From Patescibacteria group bacterium (GTDB taxonomy: Bacteria > Patescibacteriota > Patescibacteriia > Patescibacteriales > UBA12465), in assembly GCA_028692765.1 (NCBI GenBank), contig JAQUWT010000010.1:1-37514 (forward strand): a stretch of DNA of 37,514 nucleotides, given 5' to 3'. The translations under genes were made by a program, and so were the position numbers. This document shows, in pieces, positions 1 through 8,741 of the stretch. Position 1 is the stretch's first letter; every line of letters begins with the position of its first letter. The notes under the pieces were generated by a model. It did no database searches. It was not told where the DNA came from and saw only the letters and a list, made by a program, of their open reading frames with translations.

Positions 1-908
<908 letters not shown>

Positions 909-916
909 ATATAGAG

Positions 917-940
917 ATATCATCTTCGAAAAGATGATAT
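917..940 (-). other. Perfect 10-bp hairpin in the 16S leader (ATATCATCTT-UUCG-AAGATGATAT on the transcribed strand)
   Basis: Inverted repeat atatcatctt/cgaa/aagatgatat lies about 9 nt upstream of the mature 16S 5' end. Confidence 0.75.
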
Positions 941-1126
941 AAAGATTCTGGTTAATTTATTATCCGAATTGATGCCGATTCGCATCAAAATTTTTGTTTA
1001 TTTCACCAAGTTAACTTTGTCAAAGTCCGTAAATGAAACATTTTTATATAGGACAGAAAAAAACAGAGATATCTTAAATACCTTGTTTTAACTAAGCTAT
1101 TCTTTTTTTATGTTTCAAGTATCCCC

Positions 1127-1155
1127 ATCTTATATCATTTGGGCGGGGCTGTCAA
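1127..1155 (-). promoter_or_regulatory. Putative rRNA operon promoter (TTGACA-N17-TAAGAT on the minus strand)
   Basis: Reverse complement reads TTGACA gccccgcccaaatgata TAAGAT, about 210 nt upstream of the 16S 5' end. Confidence 0.65.
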
Positions 1156-1180
1156 GAGCCTAGAGAGTCTCTAATTTTAC

Positions 1181-1209
1181 TGGAAAAAAAACAGGTTTTG
1201 TGCTATTAT
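1181..1209 (+). promoter_or_regulatory. Putative extended -10 promoter for the 1253/1445 genes (TGGAAA-N17-TATTAT with TGn)
   Basis: tggaaa (1181-1186), 17-nt spacer, tattat (1204-1209) preceded by TGC. Confidence 0.45.
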
Positions 1210-1252
1210 TTGATTAAGAGATTTTTGTTAAAAAAATTTATTTTATATTTTT

Positions 1253-1426
1253 ATGGGAGACTATCAACAGGATGCTGTTGCCGAGATTGAAGATATATTT
1301 AATAAGGCTAAAGAATCTTTATTATCCCTGCATCATCAGAAGATGGAACTGATTAAAAAATTTAAAGAGTCCGACGATGCTGTTCAAGCGGCGGATATTT
1401 TGGATAAGCTCAAACAATTGTCGTAA
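1253..1426 (+). CDS. Small 57-aa charged/helical hypothetical protein (MGDYQQDAVAEIEDIFNKAKESLLSLHHQKMELIKKFKESDDAVQAADILDKLKQLS)
   Basis: Open ATG..TAA frame just under the ORF-track size cutoff; 18 nt upstream of the next CDS and co-directional. Confidence 0.55.
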   Translation: MGDYQQDAVAEIEDIFNKAKESLLSLHHQKMELIKKFKESDDAVQAADILDKLKQLS

Positions 1427-1444
1427 TATATTTATTTTATCAAT

Positions 1445-4400
1445 ATGCCTGCAGAAAAAATACAACTAAAAGCAAAGGAAGAGGAATCTCTAGCGTCATT
1501 ATTGCCGCGCTTTGCGGAAATTAAGGCTTGGCAAAAAGAAATTAATGCCGCCAAGGACAATAAGGCTAAGACGGCCGAGCTGAGAAAAAAATTTAAGGCT
1601 ATTTTCGGCGTGCCTTTTGGCCAGAAATTAGTGGCGGAGCTTAATCGTTTAGAAAAAGGAGAAATTACAGAGAAAGCAAAAAATAAAAAAGAAAAAAAAG
1701 AGAAGCCGTCTAAACCTTTAGAGGTGGTGGCAGAGAAGGCCGAAGAATTACAAACGGAAATTCATGAGCAGCAATCTTTAGAAGCGGCAGTACAAACCCT
1801 TTCAAGTCCGGAATTAAATAACCACACCTTGCATATTGATGAGCAAAAAAAAGAAGTTGTTGTTAATGCTATCGATTGGGCTGAAGCCGTAGCCTTAAAG
1901 GCTTCTAGGGATGTAAAAAGAGCAGAAGAAGCTGATAATCAGAATAGTGGAGAACCGACAAATGATGGTGAAGAGGAAAATCTTGATGAAGAGTCTTTGC
2001 GGCAAAAGATATTATCTACTAGAGAAGCGGTTTTGGCGGAAATAGAAGCAGGCTATAAGGCGGAATTAGCGGCTCATGCCGCTGAGGAAGAAGACAAGGA
2101 TAGCGAGATACTTACCCCGGAAGATGAAGCGGCGGCAAATCTAAATGTTAAAGTTGATGGCCCCCTTCCGGATAATCAGGAGGATGGACGCTTTAAAGAT
2201 AATACAGAAAATGATAGGGGAGAAAAAAATATTGAAGAACAAATCGTTACTGAAGCCTTGGACTATTTTTATGACCTCGGCCTGGATGATGAAGATTTGC
2301 TTTCAATCCCCGGTCTGACAGAATTGAATAGCGTCTCTCAATTATTGATTGCTAAGAGCCTAAAAAATTTCGCCCTTGAGAAGGCTAACCGCAAAGTAGC
2401 AAAGCAACAAGCAGAGGCCAGCACTGCCGCTAAGGGTTTTTGGGGAAAACTGGGAACGGGGATTACCAATGCTTTTACAGCAGGTAGAAAAAAGAAAGAG
2501 GCTATTTTGGAACAAGCGTACGGTGGCTTAGCTGAACATAAAGTCGAATTAACGAGACTGGTAGATTGGGCTAGAAATTTCGATTTAAAAGAAGTCGAGG
2601 TTGAAGAAGGAAAATTTCGAGCCGACTTTACCGGTCATATTGATTTAGAAAATATTAATGAAGAGCAGGCGGCGCTTGTTAAAGAAATGAATGAGAATGC
2701 TAATTGGCTGGCTTCTTTTGCAAAAGAATATCGTTTGTTTAATTATACGCCGGAACCCAAGGGTTCAAAATCACATCAGGAATATTACCGCGCTAAACAG
2801 GCCTATGATGATTCTCGCGAAAAGCTGAGCGCTTTACTGTCTAAAGATTTGAGTTGGTCGGAAGCTTCGGTTTTGCGCGCAATTAATAAAATGGATGCCA
2901 ATGTTAATATGGTGCAGTTTATGTCCGCTAATCCCGACTTAGAAAAGGATTGGCAGGAGATGCTTAAAAATAAATCGGTTTTAGCTAAAGCCTTTGCCAA
3001 GGATAATTGGAAATTTATAGCCAGTGGTTATGCTGGCCGGATGGCTTTAGGTAGTGTTTTGGGAATTACTGCAGTGCCGGCTGTGGCGGTCGCTATCGGC
3101 GCTTGGCGTGGCCGGAATAGAGGTCGACAATCACTGCGCCAGGCTGATAAAGGCCTGGATAAAAAAGATTTATTGGGTGATAGTCCTTTGTTGGCAGAAA
3201 GAAAAGCAGTTTTAAAATCAATTCAAAAATTAGTTCCTGCTGAATATTCTTTAAATAGAGAGGAATGGTTGAATAATATCGCTAATCCAGAACAGAAATC
3301 TTTGTATTTTAATTTAATAACTAAGTTCGATAACCTTGATGCGCTTTGGCGCAAGGAGGAAGAAAAAAAGCAGGGAATACATTATAAGAATAAAGAGGAA
3401 GAAAAAAAACAACAAGGTATACATCGCAAAGATAACAAAATAGAATATGAGGCCGGCAAGAATATTGAACGCAAAGTTGTGAGCGCGGAGATTTTAATGT
3501 CTAAATTACAGGATTTGATTGGCAAAGTTCAGCAAGCTGAAGGCGAAAAAAGAGTGCAACTGCTATTCCAACTTTCTCGTCGAGTCGATTTTTCCAAGGA
3601 TTTAGCCGATGGAGGTTTAATTAATTTCGGTTCAATGGAAGAAAGAAGCGCCCGTATGCTCGATTTCTATCAATTATTGTCTCAAGGGCAAATTTTGCAA
3701 TTAGATAAGAACGCACAAATAGTGCGCGTGGCCGAAGGAGAGTTTGAAGATGTTTATGAAAATAACGACGTCAAAGAATTAAATAAATTAAACGAACGAG
3801 CTAAAGACTTGCTAAATTCATTTGAATATTTTGCGGACATGCAGTTAGATAAAAATAGAAAATCTTTTATGATAAAAAAGATTGCACAAGGAGCTATCGC
3901 TGGCGGTGTCTTTGCCTTCTCTGGTTATTTGTTGCGCAATCTATATGGCGGGTCATGGATTGAAGATAAAGCCTCAGCCGGTTTCCGCTTTATTTCTGAA
4001 CATACTAAATTAGAGGAGGCAGTCGCTGGCATTAAGCATTATATCGGTGCCAATTTAAATAGTCTGGCTAATTCTGATAATGTTAAGACAGATATTAATT
4101 TTAATATTATCAAAAAAGACGTGGATATTAGTGGTTTGCAAGCATCTGGTTCGGGCAATGTGGAGATTTTTGACAAAAGCTTGGCGTCCGAAGGCGCGGC
4201 CGATAAAATTGCAGCCTCTGCACTCAGGGCAACTTCTAGTGAGAAGTTAGTTTCTTCTTGGTCTGATCAAATAAGTAATGAAGGCTTAAAATCCGGACAG
4301 TATGATTCCGTTTGGTTGTCGACTAAAAATATTTTTGAGAACCATGCTTCCGAATTGGGCTATCAGGGCGATGTTAATGATGCCGCCTCTTTGCATCATT

Positions 4401-5620
4401 GGGCGGAAATACAGACTAACCGCACCTTGGCCGATACTGGTGATATTAACGACAGGGTGTTTGCGGGCAATCAGGTTATTCTAGAAAAAAATGGAGATGG
4501 ATTTATTGTGAGGGTAGAGGCCGGAAGCGGCGCTCAGCCTGGATATTTGTCAGACACGGATTTAGATTCTTTGTCCCCCGATAACAATTTACAAGAAGCG
4601 CCGTTGGATTCCGGTAATGGCTCACCAGTGAATACTCCAGATGCTTTTATTGATTCCAATAAAGTGCCCAATATCAGCGAGGCTAGAGAAATTTGGGCGG
4701 ACAAAGCTGGCGCCCGTTTCGGCCTATCCAACGAACAGGTCTCCTATGCCGATGAGAATGTAATCAAGGCAGAAATTAAAGGGCATGATGTTTTTATTGA
4801 CACTAAGAATAATACTTTTTTGTTCTTTGATGATAATGCCAACGAAGTGTCCGGTTTCTTGGCGGATGATAACGGTCATATCATAAATAATGCTGAGGAA
4901 TTTTTAGGCAATAAATTTTTTTCCGGGGAATCGCCAGCGGCGAATGTATTGGATCATTTATCTGATAATAGCGAAACTGGACAGAATCTTTCTTCGTCTT
5001 CGACCGAATCAGAACCTTATATCGCGCCACAACAGACAGAGGCGCCTCAAACACTTAACCAGCCGGATGCTCCTATCGGTCAGAACCAGGCCAATGGCGA
5101 GACGCCCCCAGATATCAAAAATCAGTTTGATAATATCGTGGACAATCACGTCCAGGAGACCGCTGGCGGCAGCATTAGAGAGGCGTTAGAAACTATTGCG
5201 ACCCGGGCTAAGACTCCAGCTGATAAAGTTTTATTGGAATATATTGAAGAGAATCATATTTCTTCTGACGCTTCTTTAAAAGATTTGCTTTCCAGTGACG
5301 CTGGTCTGTTAATGTCCATGAATTCTCCAGAAAATAGTGTCCTAACGGAATTGTATGATTTACGCCACGCTTCTTCCGGTCAGGCGCAGGCTGAAATGCT
5401 GTATAAATATCTACATGCCGCTTTATCTACAGATTTAAATGATGCCGGCAAATTAGCGCGCTTTGACAAGCTTGCTTCCTTGAAGGCTTTCCGTGTCGGC
5501 TCAGGTTTGGATGGTAAGGTTGATTCTTTTGTGATGCAGGTTGGTGATAATGTGCGAAAAGTTGATTTTTCGGCCAAAGGATTAAGCGAAGTGCTGAAAT
5601 TTGTGAAACAAATGCTTTAA
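1445..5620 (+). CDS. Giant (1391 aa) hypothetical protein with charged coiled-coil N-terminus and two putative TM segments
   Basis: Long ORF; Lys/Glu-rich N-terminal third; hydrophobic segments ALGSVLGITAVPAVAVAIGAW and IAQGAIAGGVFAFSGYLL; followed by a terminator. Confidence 0.9.
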   Translation: MPAEKIQLKAKEEESLASLLPRFAEIKAWQKEINAAKDNKAKTAELRKKFKAIFGVPFGQKLVAELNRLEKGEITEKAKNKKEKKEKPSKPLEVVAEKAEELQTEIHEQQSLEAAVQTLSSPELNNHTLHIDEQKKEVVVNAIDWAEAVALKASRDVKRAEEADNQNSGEPTNDGEEENLDEESLRQKILSTREAVLAEIEAGYKAELAAHAAEEEDKDSEILTPEDEAAANLNVKVDGPLPDNQEDGRFKDNTENDRGEKNIEEQIVTEALDYFYDLGLDDEDLLSIPGLTELNSVSQLLIAKSLKNFALEKANRKVAKQQAEASTAAKGFWGKLGTGITNAFTAGRKKKEAILEQAYGGLAEHKVELTRLVDWARNFDLKEVEVEEGKFRADFTGHIDLENINEEQAALVKEMNENANWLASFAKEYRLFNYTPEPKGSKSHQEYYRAKQAYDDSREKLSALLSKDLSWSEASVLRAINKMDANVNMVQFMSANPDLEKDWQEMLKNKSVLAKAFAKDNWKFIASGYAGRMALGSVLGITAVPAVAVAIGAWRGRNRGRQSLRQADKGLDKKDLLGDSPLLAERKAVLKSIQKLVPAEYSLNREEWLNNIANPEQKSLYFNLITKFDNLDALWRKEEEKKQGIHYKNKEEEKKQQGIHRKDNKIEYEAGKNIERKVVSAEILMSKLQDLIGKVQQAEGEKRVQLLFQLSRRVDFSKDLADGGLINFGSMEERSARMLDFYQLLSQGQILQLDKNAQIVRVAEGEFEDVYENNDVKELNKLNERAKDLLNSFEYFADMQLDKNRKSFMIKKIAQGAIAGGVFAFSGYLLRNLYGGSWIEDKASAGFRFISEHTKLEEAVAGIKHYIGANLNSLANSDNVKTDINFNIIKKDVDISGLQASGSGNVEIFDKSLASEGAADKIAASALRATSSEKLVSSWSDQISNEGLKSGQYDSVWLSTKNIFENHASELGYQGDVNDAASLHHWAEIQTNRTLADTGDINDRVFAGNQVILEKNGDGFIVRVEAGSGAQPGYLSDTDLDSLSPDNNLQEAPLDSGNGSPVNTPDAFIDSNKVPNISEAREIWADKAGARFGLSNEQVSYADENVIKAEIKGHDVFIDTKNNTFLFFDDNANEVSGFLADDNGHIINNAEEFLGNKFFSGESPAANVLDHLSDNSETGQNLSSSSTESEPYIAPQQTEAPQTLNQPDAPIGQNQANGETPPDIKNQFDNIVDNHVQETAGGSIREALETIATRAKTPADKVLLEYIEENHISSDASLKDLLSSDAGLLMSMNSPENSVLTELYDLRHASSGQAQAEMLYKYLHAALSTDLNDAGKLARFDKLASLKAFRVGSGLDGKVDSFVMQVGDNVRKVDFSAKGLSEVLKFVKQML

Positions 5621-5637
5621 TCTAAAGGTAATATATA

Positions 5638-5667
5638 TAAAACAGGCTAATATTAGCCTGTTTTTTG
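5638..5667 (+). terminator. Rho-independent terminator
   Basis: AACAGGCTAATATTAGCCTGTT followed by TTTT. Confidence 0.8.
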
Positions 5668-5705
5668 TTACATCATAAATATCTTTTAAATAGCAATAAT
5701 TTATC

Positions 5706-5734
5706 TTGACATATTTTATAAAATGTGATAACTT
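5706..5734 (+). promoter_or_regulatory. Putative promoter of the 5798 gene (TTGACA box, weak -10)
   Basis: ttgaca then ~17 nt then taactt in an AT-rich intergenic region. Confidence 0.35.
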
Positions 5735-5797
5735 TAATAGAATCCCTAAAAATTGGGGAAGTTAATTAAAAAATAATACAAACCAAATACTGATATC

Positions 5798-6697
5798 ATG
5801 AAAAAAATTGTAAGTTTTTTTTGTTTCGCGTTCTTAGCTATGGCTCTGAACGGGCAGGTGACCATTATTAACTCATGGTCATCTGACATCCAAGTATCCT
5901 CTCGCACCGGCGGACCAATCATTGTCCCGCCAAATGGCTCCAAGTTGGTTTATTTTTTGCAGGTTAAACCTGAGCCTCAGGAAATTTACCTTAGCTATTC
6001 TCAGGCCGGAAGGATAAAGAAAGATAGGGTAAATATTGTAGTAACCTCAAATCTTACGGTTTATCCCGGAATGCAAAGTAGCGCCAGCACTGCTAATTCT
6101 TACCGGTATCAATCAGGTGCGAATTCGGGTGCGAATTCGGGTGCGAATGAATCAGAAAATTCAAATGCCAGGACAAAAGTGGCCTTAGTAGTTGAAAATT
6201 TGTCACAGCATCGATTTTCTACTCTAACAGTTGGCGGTCCATTTTCTGATATATCTTTGGCACCCAAAGATTCCTCTGATGTAATTTACGTCCCCATTGG
6301 CCCAAACCAATTTACCATATTAGTGGACATGGACAAAGATTCTATGTCTTCTGGTAAAAATTTTGCTCAGGCTGTAATCAAAGCAATAATTGTTAAAGGT
6401 CAGAAAAAACTCGTTATTACAGATAAGCATCTCTTAGCTACAAGCTCGGGGACGCAAAAAAGTAGATTCGTCAACGATTTTGATTTTAAACTCGTATTTG
6501 TATCCGGCCCCCCTGCTGGTGATGCTATGCGCAGAAGTAGCAAAAAGTATGAATTTAACATCGGCTTTAATAGCGTGGCTGTCCAATTCAACAAGGATGG
6601 CAAGAAGTTCCAAGCAGATTTGGAGTTTATTGTGGTCAAGGGGGAAAGAGTCATTATACTAAAGCAGGAAAATCTTAAAAATATTCAAATGATTTAG
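5798..6697 (+). CDS. Secreted hypothetical protein with signal peptide and GANS repeat linker
   Basis: N-terminus MKKIVSFFCFAFLAMALNGQ resembles a signal peptide; two beta-rich halves with matching segments (VTIINSWSSDIQVSSRTGGPI / VVENLSQHRFSTLTVGGPF) around a repeat linker. Confidence 0.8.
   Translation: MKKIVSFFCFAFLAMALNGQVTIINSWSSDIQVSSRTGGPIIVPPNGSKLVYFLQVKPEPQEIYLSYSQAGRIKKDRVNIVVTSNLTVYPGMQSSASTANSYRYQSGANSGANSGANESENSNARTKVALVVENLSQHRFSTLTVGGPFSDISLAPKDSSDVIYVPIGPNQFTILVDMDKDSMSSGKNFAQAVIKAIIVKGQKKLVITDKHLLATSSGTQKSRFVNDFDFKLVFVSGPPAGDAMRRSSKKYEFNIGFNSVAVQFNKDGKKFQADLEFIVVKGERVIILKQENLKNIQMI
6116..6148 (+). repeat. 12-bp tandem repeat (GGTGCGAATTCG x ~2.75) encoding GANS repeats
   Basis: Direct reading: ggtgcgaattcg ggtgcgaattcg ggtgcgaat. 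Confidence 0.95.
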
Positions 6698-6715
6698 TAT
6701 TTAGTGCGTGCTTTT

Positions 6716-6755
6716 ATCGGCTTTCTTTTAAAAAAAAGAGAGCCGATTTTTTTAT
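6716..6755 (+). terminator. Rho-independent terminator
   Basis: ATCGGCTTTCTTTT..AAAAGAGAGCCGAT followed by a T-tract. Confidence 0.85.
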
Positions 6756-6783
6756 TTATTTATGCCCAATTTTGAGGTCTAAA

Positions 6784-6812
6784 TTGACCTGAGGCTTTGG
6801 CTCTGATATAAT
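6784..6812 (+). promoter_or_regulatory. Near-consensus sigma70-type promoter (TTGACC-N17-TATAAT)
   Basis: Direct reading; ~100 nt upstream of the 6916 CDS. Confidence 0.75.
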
Positions 6813-6915
6813 AAAAACAAGCTGAGAGGGCCTATTTTTATTGTATTTATCAATAAATTATTTTTATTTTAGGCTCTAAGATTGATAGCAATTTTCATTT
6901 TTTAAACTAATTTAT

Positions 6916-7563
6916 ATGATTCTTACTTGGCTCGGACATTCCTGTTTTAAACTGCAAGATAAAATCGGTGCTGATGGCGTTACCGTTGTTACCGATCCTT
7001 TCGGCAAGCAGTTCGGTCTAAAATTGCCTAATTGCGAAGCGGACATCGTGACCGTTTCTCATAATCATGAAGACCATAATAATGTAGCCGCTTTGCGCGG
7101 CAATCCTTTTGTCATTAATTGTGCCGGCGAATACGACATCAAGAATGTTTTGATTGAAGGTATCGACTCTTTTCATGATGAGGCTCAGGGTTCGGAGCGC
7201 GGCAATAATTTGATTTTCCGTTTGGAGATTGATGATGTTTCCGTGGTCCATCTCGGCGATTTGGGGCAACCCTTAGATAGCGGGCAATTAGAGAAGTTGG
7301 CCGGTACCGATATTTTATTGATTCCGGTGGGCGGAAAATATACTTTAGACGCAAAGAAAGCGGTTGAAGTGATTGCTCAGATTGAACCGAGAATAATCGT
7401 GCCGATGCATTATCAAAGCGATGATTTAAAGATAGACGGTTTGGATGGAGTTGATAAATTTATCAAAGAAATCGGGCTGACTCCCTCTTATGAAGAAAAA
7501 TTGAAAATCAGCAAGAAAGATTTGCCGGCGGAAGATATGGAACTGGTGATATTAAAATATTAA
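6916..7563 (+). CDS. MBL-fold metal-dependent hydrolase (COG2220/UlaG-like)
   Basis: N-terminal ILTWLGHSCFKL, DIVTVSHNHEDHNN, VVHLGDLG, PMHYQSD motifs. Confidence 0.85.
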   Translation: MILTWLGHSCFKLQDKIGADGVTVVTDPFGKQFGLKLPNCEADIVTVSHNHEDHNNVAALRGNPFVINCAGEYDIKNVLIEGIDSFHDEAQGSERGNNLIFRLEIDDVSVVHLGDLGQPLDSGQLEKLAGTDILLIPVGGKYTLDAKKAVEVIAQIEPRIIVPMHYQSDDLKIDGLDGVDKFIKEIGLTPSYEEKLKISKKDLPAEDMELVILKY

Positions 7564-7598
7564 TTTAAAATTTTTATAATTCTTAATTATCAATACCT

Positions 7599-8204
7599 AT
7601 GATTACCCATCCCAAGAAAGAAAGAACTTTCGTTATTTTGAAACCGGATGCCGTCCAGCGCGGTTTAATCGGCGAATCTATCAAGCGCTTTGAAGCCGCC
7701 GGCTTGAAACTTGTAGCTTTGAAGCTGACTATGGCACAAGAAGAAGTTTTGTGGAAACATTATAATAAAGATGACGCTTGGTTCCAAAAGAAGGGCGATT
7801 TGACCGTTAAGAACCGCCAGGATTTGGGCATGCCGATAGAGAAAGAGCCGATTGAATATGGTAAAGACATTATCCGCGCTTTGGTGAAATTTATGAGCTG
7901 CGGTCCGATTGTACCGATGATTTGGGAGGGTAATCAGGCAGTGGCGGTCGTCAAAAAAATTGTCGGCGGTACCGAGCCGACCACTTCCGATGTCGGCACG
8001 ATTCGCGGCGACCTCACTCTTGATTCCTACGAACTTTCCAACCGGGATGAGCGGGCGGTGCGTAATTTAGTCCATTGTTCCGATGAAGTTGCGGAAGCAG
8101 AAAGAGAAATTTCTCTTTGGTTCAAACCGGAGGAAATTTTAGAATATCGTTTAATTGCCGAGCAGATTTTATATGATGTTAATTTGGACGGCATCATGGA
8201 ATAA
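7599..8204 (+). CDS. ndk: Nucleoside diphosphate kinase, long form with internal insertion
   Basis: RTFVILKPDAVQRGLIGESIKRFEAAGLKLVALKLT, LVKFMSCGPIVPMIWEG, GTIRGDL, catalytic-His context NLVHCSDEVAEAEREISLWF. Confidence 0.93.
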   Translation: MITHPKKERTFVILKPDAVQRGLIGESIKRFEAAGLKLVALKLTMAQEEVLWKHYNKDDAWFQKKGDLTVKNRQDLGMPIEKEPIEYGKDIIRALVKFMSCGPIVPMIWEGNQAVAVVKKIVGGTEPTTSDVGTIRGDLTLDSYELSNRDERAVRNLVHCSDEVAEAEREISLWFKPEEILEYRLIAEQILYDVNLDGIME

Positions 8205-8209
8205 TTAAT

Positions 8210-8740
8210 ATGTCCGAGCAGGAAAAAAATAATCAGAGAGTCGAGGAAGAAAAAAAGCGTTTTCTCTTGAAGGTAGGCGTCTGGGTTTTTTCTGTGCTTA
8301 TCCTTAGTTTTTGGCTCTTTACTTTAGCCCATTCTTTCAATAATACCGAGAGCGTGAGCCAGACTATCGATGCCGATACCGCCGCTTGGCAGTCGGACCT
8401 TAATCAGACCATTGATATTATTAGAAATGGCATGAATACTAAAAATCCGGTAGCTTCCAATACACCCGCTGCCAGCCAAGATTTTTTAGAGAAAATGAAT
8501 GCCAGCCTAGAAGAGCAAGCAGCCGCTTTAGCAACGTCTTCATCTGGAGAAGAAGCCTCGTCGATTGCGACAGAAACTAATATGACGCCGGAAGAACTTC
8601 TTAACGGGCTGCAACAGCGTCTTCCGGAATTAGCTTCCTCTTCTTGTCCGGAATTTGTCGATTGCATGCCGACTATCGGCGAAGCTAAGCCGTGCGCGAT
8701 TCCGCCGGGATGTGAAAATATTACTCAAATTGCCTATTGA
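8210..8740 (+). CDS. Single-pass membrane hypothetical protein
   Basis: Charged N-terminus, then [24 protein letters not shown] segment, then an Ala/Ser-rich extracytoplasmic region with several Cys near the C-terminus. Confidence 0.7.
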   Translation: MSEQEKNNQRVEEEKKRFLLKVGVWVFSVLILSFWLFTLAHSFNNTESVSQTIDADTAAWQSDLNQTIDIIRNGMNTKNPVASNTPAASQDFLEKMNASLEEQAAALATSSSGEEASSIATETNMTPEELLNGLQQRLPELASSSCPEFVDCMPTIGEAKPCAIPPGCENITQIAY

Positions 8741-8741
8741 T

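Noticed and set aside
2803-5577. Antisense ORFs inside the giant gene (2803..3000, 4534..4731, 5380..5577) and shifted frames (4302..4484, 4944..5189)
   Set aside because: Short, embedded in a clear long CDS, with no recognisable motif.
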